The position numbers were made by a program, and so were the translations under genes. The notes beneath the pieces are model-generated. The model was not told the origin of the DNA. It made no database searches and saw nothing but the letters and a program-made list of their open reading frames with translations. A stretch of DNA of 64,000 nt from Acanthornis magna. Taxonomy: Eukaryota; Chordata; Aves; Passeriformes; Acanthizidae. Location: positions 12,351,501 through 12,415,500 of the forward strand of contig JAWUZG010000084.1 in NCBI GenBank assembly GCA_036785705.1. Direction: 5' to 3'. Below are positions 38,721-52,158 of this stretch, piece by piece (positions within the stretch are counted from its first letter, which is position 1; each line of letters starts with the position of its first letter).

Positions 38721-41700
38721 TCACACACAAAGGCCTTACTAGGATTAGTGCCTTAGCATGAAAGGGATTACATGCAGATAATGAAACACAAATTATCCTT
38801 CACCCCAGTTCACAAGCTAGGCAAGACAGGTGAAATGTGGAGAAAAAAAATATACCTAAGAGAAAATAATTCTCCAAGGACATACAATGCATCAGTATTA
38901 ATTTCCCAACAACAAAGCATCTTGATAAGTAGGAGAAAACCATAAAAGTGCCTTATTTTCAGTCTACCATGACAATATAGTTTAAAAAAAAATTATGACA
39001 ATAATATATATGCTTATTTAGATATGGGCTATGTCCTTGAGTACTTCTACCAGCAACCATGAACCTATTTAAACAGGGCCTAAATGATTAAGGGTCTCAG
39101 CCTTGGAATTGTAACATCCCCAAATATTTTCTGAGAATACCTTCCTAGCATCTTAATTAATGTTCTGTAAGAGATTGCAGTTGTAGAAAGAACAAAATAT
39201 CTGTCTAGTAGCCTCTAAATTAGGATGACAATCCTTGAAATAGTTTCCATTTTGAAGAGACAAAGTAACTTCAAAGTTTAAAACAAAAGATGAACAAACA
39301 AAACCCCAAAAGCAACCAAAAGAAAAACCAACCAACCAATCCAAAAACGCCCACAAAAATACAAATAAAAAACCAGATGTTGAGGATTTCCAAAAGAAAA
39401 CTGTAGGCCAAACCTGTACCTGCTGCCAGCAGGTTGTCTCAACATGACAGCCAAGCTACCCATCATTTAGAACCTGAAAATATGATGAGAGCTCTGTAAT
39501 AGAATACTATCAGAGATTAAGAGATTCCAGTATGGTAAAAATCTTAGAGTCAAATCCATTCCTTAATCTTAGGGACAGGTCACAGTTATCAAAATGAATT
39601 AATACAATCGCTGAAACTCACCCAGAGCAAATGGCTGGCATGATAAATAGCCCAATTCTCTGCTGGCAAACAGTCAGCAAAAGACATCCAAAAATTTTTA
39701 ATAACCCACACAGTGCATTTCACACCACAAAGATTTGGGATATGAAGTCTTATTGTCCCGCATAAACTCATGCTTTAATTCAAATGCAACAAAACAGTTG
39801 TCTTAGCAAATTCTTATGCTAGACGAGCCCAGAGTTTATCAGAGCAGGACATTTATTTTTTTTTTAAATAGAATTTTTTAAAAGGAAATGATACATCTCT
39901 AGCTCATGTTTAGCTGCAAATATGTTCCTGCAGGTCCCTCTTCCTCGTAAATTATATTCCTGTAAGGCAGATGAGCCAAAACTATGAACCTGGGCTTTGG
40001 GGTGCCTCATCCTGGACCAAAGCAAAAAACCCAATCACTTTTTCAATAGGACTATCTGTGTAGAAATCTAGTGTCTACACTGCTAGCCACACATAAAATA
40101 ATTATGAAAAAGAATGAAAGAAGATAAAGAGACAAGTAATACCATCATCATTCCCTGATGGGTCAGTACGAAGACCTGGTACATTCTCATTTGCAGCTGT
40201 TATTGCACTTTGTCAGACTGAAACTTAATAGTTCTACGAGTAGACTTTAGACAAACAGAAAAAATTAACACATATTTGGTCCAGCCCAGTTTGCTTCTTC
40301 CAGAAACGAGCTCCTCCATTACTTCTGTTGCAGTCAATACTGCTTTTAATAGATAAAATACAAGGGAAGTCAGTTTATGGCATTTAAAGCTGAACACACA
40401 GAGGAATGACACTGCAAAAACAGAGTGTGTCAATACATAGGTAATGTAGACATTATTAAAAAATATATACATCACCACACTGATTCGTTTTCTCCCACGT
40501 TAAGCATATAGCGCAAAAGATAGTAAATCAAAATTGCACAAGCTTCAGGATACAAAGACAGCATGTTGTTTTATAAGTAGAAGCAGAGAGCCAGAAGAGC
40601 ACTTACTAAATTGATGCCTGAAAACAGTTTTCCTTTTTTTAAAAACAAAAAAAAAATTGAAAAATTAAGGGTAAGTACTTCACTGGAAATATCATGCCTA
40701 TAATTCCCACAGAGTGCTGGAACATTAAGACAAGAAAGAAAAATAGATAGTACTTGCATCCCACCCTAAGCCACCTGACAGTGATTTCTCTCCTCAGTAT
40801 CCCCCTGCACCCTGCATTAACCAATCTGCTGTCAGTTGGTTTTGCAAATCACAGTGCAAAGTTTTCACCAGCAGCAACCTCCTTTTGTTAGTAGCTGGCA
40901 AGTTATCTACTTTCCTCCAAACTCTTTAATTATCAAATCACTGACTATCAATTGGTGGATGTCAGATAAGAAACTGAAAAGCAGCCTGTTATCTGTGGTG
41001 AGCTACACAAAGAATGGTCCCTTCCAGTCTAACCCTACCCCATCCCAAATTATAAATGTTTATGTGAAAAAAAAAAAAATTAAAATTATTCCTTGTCCTT
41101 CTAAGCAGGCAATAACCTTTATCAAGGAAGCCAAAGTAGACACTGCAAAAGTCTAAAAGGGAGAAACTGCTTGGCATAGCCAGGGGGAGCAGAACAGTAA
41201 GCTTGGCTATTAGAACTCCATGAGGGTTATTTAGGGAAGCTTTAGGGCTACTTTGTATCAGCTGACATATGTCTCTGTGGCCTTCAGGAAACAATAAAAT
41301 AAATTCCTCAAAATAAAACCAAGAGCACTAAGAATTCAAGGTAAGTGTCCTACTCTACCAACTCTAGCACTGAATAACTATGCATCAGGCACCTGCATCA
41401 GCCTGAAGGTTACTCTGCCCTCGGTGAAGGCAACAGCACTGTTTGCAAGAGAATGTACCTGGATTTGCTTAACACACACCATTTACCTTCTTTGTCCACA
41501 TTGCTTTCTATCCTTAGTCTCATGATACCCTTGAATTTAATAGCCTTTTAAAAGTTTATCCCAAGGTCATTGCAAAAGAAACAGTGTACTCCTGTTTATA
41601 CAGTGCACAGGACAACTGCATCCTCATAGGCATCTCTGCCACAAATGACACATCCAAGAACAAAATGCTTGCAGCTACATCAATAGCTGGTAATGCACTT

Positions 41701-44700
41701 CTATGAAAGTAACCAAAACAAATTCTGCTGTTCCACCTAAATTCCACTTAAACCCAACTTTCAAAAGCTATGAAGCAATGGAAAAAACGTCTGGGTAATT
41801 TTTTTAGTGTGGTTTTTAACATATTTTTATTAGTAATGTTTCTAGTCTGTAAACATAATTAATTAATAAAAATTTTATATCCCTATTCAAAATTAAATGT
41901 AGAATAAGTAAAATGAAACTAGATGAACAATATTAATATGCTCTTAAAGTAGGCATTTTAAATTAAGTTTAATTGGGTCACATTTGTGTACCTTTTAAAA
42001 AGACTTCCTGGAAAACTCACATCTACCAAGCATGGATGCTCATAGGAATCATGGTCCAAACCATCCAGGAAAACTGAACTTTTGGTTTGCACTGGCAAAC
42101 ATCTGTGTTGGAAGTGCTTGCACAATGATCCAAGCAGAATGCAATTCTCTTATGCAATATATCCAACAGACTACATTTGAGAGTACAATTCAAATGTTTG
42201 AATACTGCATAAGTGCAACCAATCCATAAGTGAGGTAAAGACAGTTGGGGAAAGGAGATATAAATAGCTGTTTGCCAGAAAATCTGAAACAAATAAGGAT
42301 TTAAAGGAAATCACTCTGCATTTACAGACACTGCAGATGAAGACGGTTCAAGTTCATTAAGAACACTATTTACAACAAATTATTCATGTTATTCTACAGA
42401 TCATTATGGCTGTTTTGTAGAAAAACATAATGTTTATGCATGAATTGGAAATGGAACAATCTCCTCATATTCCATAAGCAGAATGAACAGCATTATTGAC
42501 TAGGATTGCTAAACATCTTTGCCTTGTTTAAAACAAAACCAGAAAATTTCCTTGGGATATTTCTTAATAGGACAATCCACAACAAACAAAAAAAAAAAAA
42601 AAAATCCACCCTCATCTATTTATCACGGACTTGATAATCTTTACACTGAAGTCAGCTTAATTTAAAACATGGACTGACTTCACAAGAGCAAATTACAGTA
42701 TCTTAGCATTTGAAGAGGACCACTACTTGAGCACTCATTTATGTCTCTGCCTTTACTGTACCTTCATGGAAGTCTACATCCAGGCTTCCACCTCATCTTG
42801 TTATGACTGTTCTCCTATGTGCATAATACAGTACTCATGCAACGTCTCTCACTTCAGAGGGTATTACTTCCAAACTTCTCATTTCCTTTCAAAATTTTCC
42901 GAAAGGTGGAATTCTTCCACCACCTACCTTTGTTCTATATTACATACTTACTAATTTTTAGACATGTATTGCATTTATTATTGTCATCCCAATTACGGTT
43001 TAACCCTCTAAAGCACACAATATTAAAGACTTGCCAAAATACAACGTATGGAGCAAACTTATGGTATACTGAAAAACATTGCAGTGCCGGAGATCCAAAG
43101 CATACACTGTCTGCTCCACTCAGTTTACAAAAGGGATTTTAAGAGCCCACCTAAAACGCTGCACTTGGTCTTCTCATACAATCTCAGGTTTTCTAGAGAT
43201 CAAAAGAATTCCTCTCAAGAGGTAAATTCTAACAAGAAGCTTTTCCCTTTCCTCGACCTCTCTTCTCACCCTAATGCAGTCCTTCTTACAGTAGTAGAAA
43301 AAAATTACATTAGAACAGTGATGGAAAGTAGAAAAGTGCTTGAACAGTGCAAGAACCCTATTTTTGAAATCAGTGCTTCCATAGCTCCTGCTGACGTCTG
43401 AAACATAAGTATATAGTCATAGAGTCCTACTCATTTGACAGTATCTGAATTTTAACAACGCTTGGGTGAGAAACCTTACTGTGCTTTACAAAGAATAATA
43501 ATGCAGAGCCTGCTGCTGTTTCCACAAGTTCATAATAATTGTGCTCCTGATATTGAGGTAAAAGACTACTGGAATGCCCATACAAAGTTTCAGGAAGGAT
43601 GGAAGTTAAAAACAATTTCCACTGCATTTAGTAAACAGGAATTTGCTAGTTCCAACAGTAAACAAAACAAGACAAATAAAGAGAGTGAAAGTCAGAGAAG
43701 GGATAGCTGAAATTTCCAGTTCAGAAAAGTGGCAGGATAATACTAGTTTAGTTCAGTCAGTAAAGCAGGCAAACAGAACTTTTGAACAGTCAGAAGAAAG
43801 GTACATAAAGTTAAGAAAGATCCAATCTCTCAAAACTCATAAGCTTTACCTGATAATCCATTCAGTGAAAGTAACTATGCCATAACCTTTCTTGGGAAAA
43901 TTTCATTCTTAAAACCTCTACTACCTACAGTATTGCTTGCAGTATTTATTTCTGTGATTACTAATTCAACATTTAGGTCTTCACAGACTATCGTGGTGAG
44001 GAGTATGGATTTATACTGTTTTGAAAGAAACTTCCATAAGGAAAGCAAAGTATATGTATGAAAACATTATTAGGATATATACTGGTTTGTTTTTGTGTTT
44101 AACAAGGCCATGAGGAAAACTACAATGATTTACACCTCTTACAATGATATATTCATTTAGACAGCTAAATGGAAGAAAGCTGTAGTCCTTAGATTCTCTC
44201 TAGATCCAATACACTGAGTCAGAAAAAAAAAATTATAGCAGTATGAATGAAAAGGATATACTTTGTTTAGCCTACTTACCTAAGGAAACCAGGCTTCTGA
44301 GATCACATTGAATACCCAACATTCCTTGAACAGAGATGAAGCTTTCACTTTCAACCAAATTTGACAGAGACAAATAAAAAAAATTAACAAATTTCAGTTT
44401 CTGCCAGTGTCATGGAAACAGATGGTTATGGCTGTAAAGAAACATCCTGTTTAAGCTCTCACTAAATAAAAGGCTATTAAATTCACTAAGACCCAAATTT
44501 AATCATTTCTGTTCTTACATAACCCAACAGCACACTGCTGAACACCTCACTCCTGGCTCATATATAATTAACATGTTATACACCAAAATAGCTGTAAGCT
44601 ATATGGGATGCAATGCAGAAAAGGGAACCCCTACACTTTTTGTGAAGGTCAAAGTGCCCTGAGTTTCAAGCAGGACTCTTTGTACTGGGCTTAAAACAGA

Positions 44701-47700
44701 ATAAAAGGAACATAACAAAATAGATAAGCAACATTAAACTTCCCATGAAGTTTACCTCAAAGTGAAGAGAGTAACTCCCACTTACAGCCAACGCATTATT
44801 GCTTGTAGAAAAATCAGCATTTTAGAAATTTCAACTAGACATTAAATTAATGCTACAGCAAACAATGCCAAAGCCTATACAGTGACTGTCAAATGAAAAT
44901 ACTAGAAAACCCTCCAAAACGCTGAAGACCTTCACAAGAAATACTTCAGTTCCTCATCTTTGCACTCATTTATAAATATTCACTACAGTCAGTTTGAATT
45001 ACTGTTAAGATCTTCAAGGGTGAAACAGGGGTTAACAAGGCCAAAAGAAATACATGAACAGAGGTAACTGTGAAATTCTAAAAAAAAAAAGAAAATGGAG
45101 CAAGAAGTATACAAGTAGCTGGTTTCATGTGTCAAATGGAGAAAGCCTCTGTTTCACCTAAACCTAAAACACTGCTTCATGATCAGGTGTGACTGGGGCT
45201 TCTCAAGGCACATTGTTTCTACCTGTGTTATTGTAACAGGACACACATCCTTTGCTCATTACTGTTAATGACAATGAAAACCTCCTATAATTAACTGCAA
45301 AAGAATGTACCAGTGAAACTGAGATAAACCAACCTTTCCCCATTCACCTGTGTATACATATACACAACAGTGATTTTTGTTATACTGACAGTTCTGTAAA
45401 GTAATTTTTTGAGTACAACAATCAAGATTATGATGCCTCTTGTATTCTTGTAAGATCATTTAAATAGAGATTCCATGAGCTATTCCACTAGATGACATCA
45501 AGAAGAGGTGCTCTGAATTCAACCTATTACAAAAGCAAACCATCCTGCTACACTACTCAAATGATACATTAAATTCATATGCTGCATTATTAAAAATAAT
45601 TTTTGTCCCTCTATCATTCCCACTAGCAGCAAAGACCTAAGCACAACCATTTTTCAGCACTGCCCCGTGCAGCCCTCTTCCAACCTCTCTGCCTAAGAGG
45701 CCCTAATCCTCTCTTTGTGGCATCAGTCACCCTCGGCAAGCGTGACGCACCAGCCCAGAAGGCTGCTCAGGACAAATTTTGCATATCTGATCAATCAACA
45801 CTATCAGTTGTTCCCCACCAATTTGAACAGAAGGCTTTTCCCTGTCAGTTTTGCCTACCCACGGCCAGATGTCACCAGGTCCCACTAATGTCCCGAGACA
45901 CCACAACTGGACCTCTTTGCAGGGACAAGTTGGTTGCTGCTGGTAAATGCTTATATTTAGCTTTTATGTGGCAATCAGCAAGAGCTTCACAGAGAAAAAG
46001 CTAATGAAAATTCTACCCACCATTAACTTCTCCCTCCATGGCACCCTCTGTAAGTCTGCTCTGAACTATGAATGAACCCACACTCCTCCCCAAAATCTCT
46101 TCTTTTGATGTCAGTAAAAGCAAGTAAGAGTGATTAATACATTTGTATAATGCCAATGTATCTGGGAGCAAAGCTAGACCTGCCTATATAAAATAACTTT
46201 ATAGAGCCCAAATAAAAATTATGGATATGAAGATCACTGCAAAATGGACAGGACTTTGCAACACAACTTACACTTTCTTTCTATTCATCATTACATTTTG
46301 CCAGATTTTATTTCTTACTCTTCCTCATCCCCTTGGAAAAAAAAAATTCCAAGACATTACCTCCTAATCTTCCAAGATTTAAAGTCAAACTCTAAGGGAA
46401 TGATTACAATCACTACTTCCTTCATCTGTATGCCACTGCAGCCCAAATGCAAAGATACACAATACAGCATGGTGAACCAGGCCCTCATACTGTACCACTT
46501 ATCCTCTTCCTAAAATGCTGCAGGTTGTCTGCTTACCCTCCAAAACAAGCATGATGACGATGAGCTACATGCCACACACTGTTCATGCCATTCTGCATGC
46601 TCCCAAATGTGATTAGCACAGAAAATGCGAGAAGACCAGAAGGCATCTTTCCATATTTAGCCACATATGTTTAACACTGAGTTAGATATCACCTCAGTGC
46701 AATACTCCATTAATCAAGGACGGGTATAACAAGGGAGACACAGACTGACATCAGCTACTTTCAAGATTTCTCTTCCTCCTTCCCCCACCTTCAGCTTCTA
46801 TGACACCATGTACTGTGCATTTCATGTGCATTCATGTGTGCAAACAGCAGAGACTTATCTATAAAGATCAGTTATACGGTAAAACTGCAAAAGGAAACTT
46901 TCACCCTTGTCCAGCTGGTTGAATAACTGCAAAGGCCAACAGCAGCAAGCCTCTAAATACATCCTGTTCTTCTCTCTCCACCCCCACGTCTCTAATCACT
47001 TAGGAGGAAGATAGGAAGATTAGCAGAGAGGGAAAAAAAATAACCAAAGCTGCAGATAACCCTTTAGGACCACAACGTCAGGCTATAAGAACATGGAGCA
47101 AAAGGTTAATGCAGTTGTATTTTCAGGAATCTCAGGCACAATTGTATTTAAAGGGGAGGGAGGGGTATTGAGAAGGTGAGAGAGAGAAAAAAGGAAATGG
47201 TGATGAAGACAAAAATGAATTTGTCATCTACAGCTGGCTCTTTGATCACCTGGAGTATTCAGGAAAGGATTATCAGCAGAAATAGGGCAGTTTTATTAAC
47301 AATACACCACAATTTTTCTTGTAGAATATTTTCATTACCATCATCAGAACAGATTTTAGTAAGAACACAGCTGCAGAAGATTCACTGAGCTATCCAAAGG
47401 ATAAAGGTGGTAACCAAAACAGTGACAGAGAACTACCTTCAGCAGCTGATACACTGAAGAGATTTGAAAAAAGAAGAAGAAATATAAATAAAAGTCACTT
47501 CCACTAGAAGACAATGTCATCTTCATCCATGTCTCTGAACGGTTGCTATGGGGCTGTGAAGAGGAGGGGATGGATGGGGGGGAGGTTATAATCAATCATC
47601 TCAGAAGAGCATTGCTTCTTACAGAGAAAGATCTGGATTTTGACTGTGTCCGTAAGAAAATTGCGGACTGCAGAGCTGCTGCCACGCAGGGCAGTGAGGG

Positions 47701-48292
47701 AGCAGGCAGAGCAGAGGCAGCAGCTGGGGATGGAAACGCCTATTAAATCCTTTAGACAACAGATGGGCAAAGCTCGGCTGGGTTATAAAAAAAAAATACA
47801 CCACAATGCATCATGTTTTATTGTCCCACCATAATGAACAACACTTAACACCCACATGCCCAGAGAAGCCCCCCTATGCCTGATCTTACCCCTTCCCTGA
47901 ATTATAATCTCAAGTCTCAATCCACTTTTGGGGGGATCCCGACCCAATGAATTTACCAGATGCCATTGCTTATTGCACCTGTTACTAAAAATAAAATTAA
48001 AAAAAATAAAAATAAAAAAAGGAAGACATTTGGGCTTCTTTTTAAGGGTTTTTCTTCCAATTAATACTCCCCTGCCCTTGAAGTGAATATGCTATCCAAG
48101 CAAGCAACAGTAAGTCCAGATCTTGAACGCATTTAGGGGATCTAATTATGTCATGTAGGGCAGAAGCACCTGCTCTCTGCTAATTCCCTCCACTCGATTT
48201 CCTCTTTTTAATATTTCTTACCATTGTTCCATTCAGGAAAATCTGCTGGGGGCGAGTTTCATAAACAAGCTTTAAGAAAAATAATTAAATAA
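38721..48292. other. Intronic sequence, no gene seen
   Basis: About 9.5 kb. It holds an A/C-rich tract at 39,290-39,370 and an A run at 42,587-42,604. From about 46,900 the sequence becomes more mixed in composition and free of recognised repeats. The 117-codon frame at 43,048-43,401 and others are not supported as genes. Confidence 0.5.
39290..39370. repeat. A/C-rich low-complexity tract
   Basis: CAAACAAAACCCCAAAAGC, AACCAACCAACCAATCC and neighbouring bases form a strand almost without G and T over about 80 bases. Confidence 0.6.
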
Positions 48293-48319
48293 CCTCCCTT
48301 CCCCCCTCCCAACCCCTCC
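48293..48319 (-). other. G-quadruplex-type motif in early intron 1, BRSK2 sense strand
   Basis: Plus-strand C runs of 3, 6, 3 and 4 are separated by one to two bases. The minus strand therefore reads GGGG-TT-GGG-A-GGGGGG-AA-GGG, a canonical quadruplex pattern with very short loops. It lies about 670-700 bases inside the intron. A further C run of about a dozen bases lies at 48,473-48,484. Confidence 0.7.
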
Positions 48320-48770
48320 TACAAAAACACAGCATAACCAGAATGAATTCTGCTACCAAGCCTCTATTTTTCTTTTATTTCAGACCCTACCCACAAAAAC
48401 CACCAGCCCATCCATCCATATTTGCTAAATACCCACAGCAGTCAGTGCCAGAGACATACTGTACATATTTCCACCCCCCCCCCCAACTGCACCTTAAGGA
48501 CTACACCCTTTTCAATCATGATGTCATGAAATACTGCTGGTGACTCCCCCACTACCACCACCACCACCTCCTCAGTACTACAGGCGGTGAACCTTTAATT
48601 TCAATATAATTTGATTAAAAAGAAAAATGCTCCTAAGTAGGGCAGTGAAGAAACGGATGTGAAAATTCACCACCAGCAGATCATCTATTTTTTCCTCTGC
48701 ATGCACTCTGGCTGTCATCAGAACAACACCCATTAGCAGGAGTAATGAACATAAAGCATCCTGGGCTTTT
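48320..48770. other. Early intron 1, C-rich and (CCA)n patches
   Basis: Contains the C run near 48,473-48,484 and an ACCACCACCACCACC simple repeat near 48,553-48,568. The remaining sequence looks unique. No exon is seen. Confidence 0.5.
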
Positions 48771-48835
48771 TTTCTTTTTCTTTTCTTTTTAAGAAAAGGA
48801 GAAAAGAAAAAAGGAAGAAAAGAAGGAATTAAAAT
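48771..48835. repeat. Pyrimidine tract followed by purine tract (imperfect hairpin)
   Basis: CTTTTTCTTTTCTTTTTAAG runs directly into AAAAGGAGAAAAGAAAAAAG. The two arms are largely complementary (CTTTTCT with AGAAAAG, TTTT with AAAA) with a small bulge. It lies about 160-220 bases downstream of the BRSK2 exon 1 donor. Confidence 0.55.
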
Positions 48836-48947
48836 AAAAACTAAAAATAAAGGCCAAAATCCCCAATGAATATTATCTGCACTGAAACAGCAAATGGGAA
48901 AACCTGAACCCTCAAACACCCCATCCCCAACACCTCACTGGCTGCTA

Positions 48948-49439
<492 letters not shown>

Positions 49440-49440
<1 letters not shown>

Positions 49441-49520
49441 GAGCCGGGGCCCGCAGCTGTGAATGACATTAAAAGCAGCCAATCCCTCGCCTCCCACCTT
49501 CTTCTCCCCTCCTCCTTCCA
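49440..49520 (-). promoter_or_regulatory. Predicted BRSK2 core promoter with inverted CCAAT box
   Basis: Upstream of the BRSK2 leader the minus strand carries GATTGGCT (CCAAT on the plus strand at 49,479-49,483), an NF-Y-type box. A weak TTTTAAT A/T element follows at about 49,466-49,474. A GC-rich stretch comes next (CGGGCCCCGGC and CGCCGCTCC, about 49,430-49,455). The spacing suggests a start near 49,440. No strict TATA box is seen. Position is inferred from sequence only. Confidence 0.45.
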
Positions 49521-50950
49521 CTACCTTTTCTTTTCCATCAGCAGCAGTTGCTGCCTCTGCCTGCTACAGAGCATCATGACCAATGGCAGCAGCAAACACC
49601 TAAGTTCATCAGCCTATTGATAAGGCACAATTAAATATGATTTAATGTGTATATTAATTTAAGAGCCAAACATACACTTCTTTTTTTTTTTTTTTTTTTT
49701 AGCCCCTGAATTCTACTCCACTGTGTAGCTGCAGTTCCAGATTATTAAAGAAAAGGCAAGATTGTGGTAGGAAATAGGAAAGGGGGGAGAAAAAACTACT
49801 TCTGAAAATGAGCTTGGGAAATTATTTGATTCTGTTTGATTCTGGTGGACCTGTATTTCCTGGGGGTTTTACCCTTTAAGGAGAACCTTGGGGAAGGGGG
49901 GGGGGGGGCAGGGGGAGAAGAATAACAGGGACAGTCCTGTACCAGTGAACTCTGCTTTTGAATTTCATGGGAGCAAATAAATTTCAGGTCCTTAGATGAA
50001 CAGATCAGAAATTGAATAGCAACTCTCTTAATTAAAACTGCAACCAAAATCCAGGGATTAGATGGTAATAGGAACAGATTGCTGATCCACAGACACCATA
50101 CTAGCAGTGTAAGAAAACTTTCACTGTTTTTGACCAAGTACTTATGCCTGTGTTTAACCCTCAGAGATGAAGGAGCTGAACAAAAGAAGGGATTCTGCAG
50201 AGATGCTTCAAATTCATCAGAAGGCTATGTACTTTCTGGATTCAGGACCATAAAACAATTTCAGCCAGACTCCAGGGATATCAAGCTGAAGCTGTTACCA
50301 GACACAAGTTCCATTTTTACCTTCTCTTCCCTATTTAACTCTAGACAGAAAAATGGTCAAGATATTGCTGTTCAAATTCCAACTGAGACACATAGAGAAC
50401 AAGAATTCTTAAGTCAGAGAGGGAAGCCTTGACAAGCCTGTAAAGAGAGAGTAAAGAGAGGGCAAAACTTGTACAAGCCTTATTATCTGTTGCTCATTGA
50501 GAGAAGTCTATTTCAGGTTTGTTTACTTGGAGTTTTTTTAAGAGAGAAGTTTACCTTTTTATAATATCTTTATCTACAGACAACAGATGCTCTTGTAAAT
50601 TTCTATGAAACTACAAATTGGCTCTCTACCTGTACCACAGACAACATGACTATCCAACAGGTTGCAGAGGAGTTAGTAAGATGAGGAGGTGGGAGGAAAT
50701 CAGGTCAGCAGACTGAAACCTTAAACCAATTCCAAGGTTTCCTCAGGAAACAAAACCCTAACACCTGCTTTGGAAAAAAAAAGAAAAGCCCTGCTTTGCT
50801 CTTTACAGTTCAGCTTTACTCAGTTACAGAATGTGTCATTGCAGTAACCTGTCAGCAAACTCCAAAACATCATCCCCGTTCCTCAGTTTCCCCTCCACAC
50901 CACACCCTGTGTGACCACTCACCGAGACTCCTTCTCTGCTGGGAACTGCT
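49521..50950. other. BRSK2 upstream flank, no gene seen
   Basis: Proximal upstream sequence. It contains a run of 20 T at 49,681-49,700 and a G-run tract at 49,890-49,915. The frames at 49,796-50,137 minus and 50,079-50,432 plus show no recognisable features. Confidence 0.5.
49890..49915 (+). other. G-run tract, quadruplex-prone, upstream of BRSK2
   Basis: GGGGAA, then 13 consecutive G, then CA and five more G on the plus strand. It lies about 400-450 bases upstream of the inferred BRSK2 start. Runs like this are also error-prone in sequencing. Confidence 0.7.
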
Positions 50951-51239
50951 TCTGTGTCTTTCCAATGGCAACCTCTGCCCCCTCCAGCACCTACAGGTGT
51001 TTACTTTGTCCTTTCTACTAAACTCAACTCCAAATTGCCATTTCTCCAAGCTCCCCATGCCTTTCCTTGCTCACTGTTCTCCTGCGACACCTCTGCTCCC
51101 CTTTCATCCTCACCACCTCACGTGTTCTCCCCTCAGAGCATCTGTGTGTGGCCTCACGCGCCTGAGCCCTCAGCCCCTCACAGGCAGGGAGGGAGGGAAG
51201 AAAGCTGGGGAAAACACCACCAACCAGGATGGCAGGTGC

Positions 51240-51600
51240 CCATGCTGTGCTCCACTCCCCTCAGCCCTGCAGCCCCCGGCAGAGGCGGCGGAGCAGAGGA
51301 GGGGACCGGAGAGGAGGCAGGAGCACTGCTGGCAGCCACGGTGACATGGCGGCTCTTCCCGCCGAAAGCGGTGAGTGGGGTGTGGAGGGCCCGAGGGCAG
51401 GGGGCGGCTGTGTGGAGCATCCCTGTGGAGAGGCTTTGGCTAAATGGCCTCCATGGCTCACGGGAGGCTGGCAGGCCTACAAGACCTGGCCCATGGCCGA
51501 GGCAGCACCTGCCCGTGGTACAAAGCAAACCTGCCCCAGGTGCGCTGCGGGACTCGGACCTTGTAGCGCTGACAGACCTGAGGGCTCCAACACCACCACG
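51240..51600 (+). promoter_or_regulatory. CpG-rich promoter-like block with possible first exon, plus strand
   Basis: GC content and CpGs peak here (GGCAGAGGCGGCGGAGC, CCCGCCGAAAGCG). GACATGGCGGC matches a YY1 element over an ATG, TTCCCGCC matches an E2F site, and GGGGGCGGC near 51,399 is a GC box. This mix is typical of TATA-less housekeeping promoters. It lies about 1.9 kb from the inferred BRSK2 start and points away from it, giving a head-to-head pair. In mammals the divergent upstream neighbour of BRSK2 is TOLLIP, but the putative first codons here do not match TOLLIP. Confidence 0.5.
51346..51370 (+). CDS. Possible first coding exon of an unidentified plus-strand gene
   Basis: ATG GCG GCT CTT CCC GCC GAA AGC G encodes MAALPAES plus one base and runs into a consensus donor, GTGAGT at 51,371-51,376 (phase 1). 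The frame is also open upstream to 51,229 and reads through the donor to 51,663, so an unspliced 144-codon frame exists, but its composition is simply that of GC-rich DNA. I do not recognise the gene and found no second exon in the remaining 12.6 kb. It could instead be non-coding first-exon sequence of a lncRNA. Confidence 0.3.
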
Positions 51601-52158
51601 AGGCCCAGAGGCATCAGGATGGGTTCAAGCAGGACAGGCTGGTCCATCTTGAGACACGGTTGAAAAAATGTCTCTGAAATTTGAGGCACGCACCACATCG
51701 TTCCGAAGCCCTCCTTTCCCTATGGCTTACAAGCCAGGATGGGGCTGTTCCAGCTGAGGCACCATGGTGGGAGAAGCCCATGCTGGGCTTTTGGCTACAG
51801 AAATCAAGTGCTGTGTTGTGGTTTCAGACAGTTCACTCCCCCCTAAATGTTTGCCCACCCCCACTGTCAAAAAGTCCCTACAGACAGTAAGGGACAATGG
51901 TGAATTGTGGCAATGTGTGCATAGCTTTCAGAGAAAGGAATATATTGTATTGTTTATTTCTATAAAATAGCAAAATATCCACACCACCGTATTAATAATG
52001 CAGGGGGCAAATATTAGCATAGATCAACATCATTTTTAATTCCAAGATTTGTATCTTAACAGGTATATAATAGGAGATTATGATGTCTTTATGTAGATGA
52101 ACCATATGTGGGTCACAATATTCATAGAAAAATGAGAAATCAGAAAATATTGTCCCTC
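51601..52158. other. Intergenic or intronic flank, nothing recognised
   Basis: Composition falls back to A+T-rich. GTGTTGTGGTTTCAGACAGT near 51,813 is reminiscent of an LTR end, but no matching far end is seen. Confidence 0.4.

Noticed and set aside
51346..51370. Naming the head-to-head gene TOLLIP
   Set aside because: Synteny would allow it, but the first codons (MAALPAES) do not match the TOLLIP start and no later TOLLIP exon is seen in the window.
50954..51652. 232-codon plus-strand frame, the longest in the window
   Set aside because: It runs through a CpG-rich promoter-like block where stops are scarce. The product is Pro/Gly/Ser-rich without domains, and overlapping frames on both strands are equally open.
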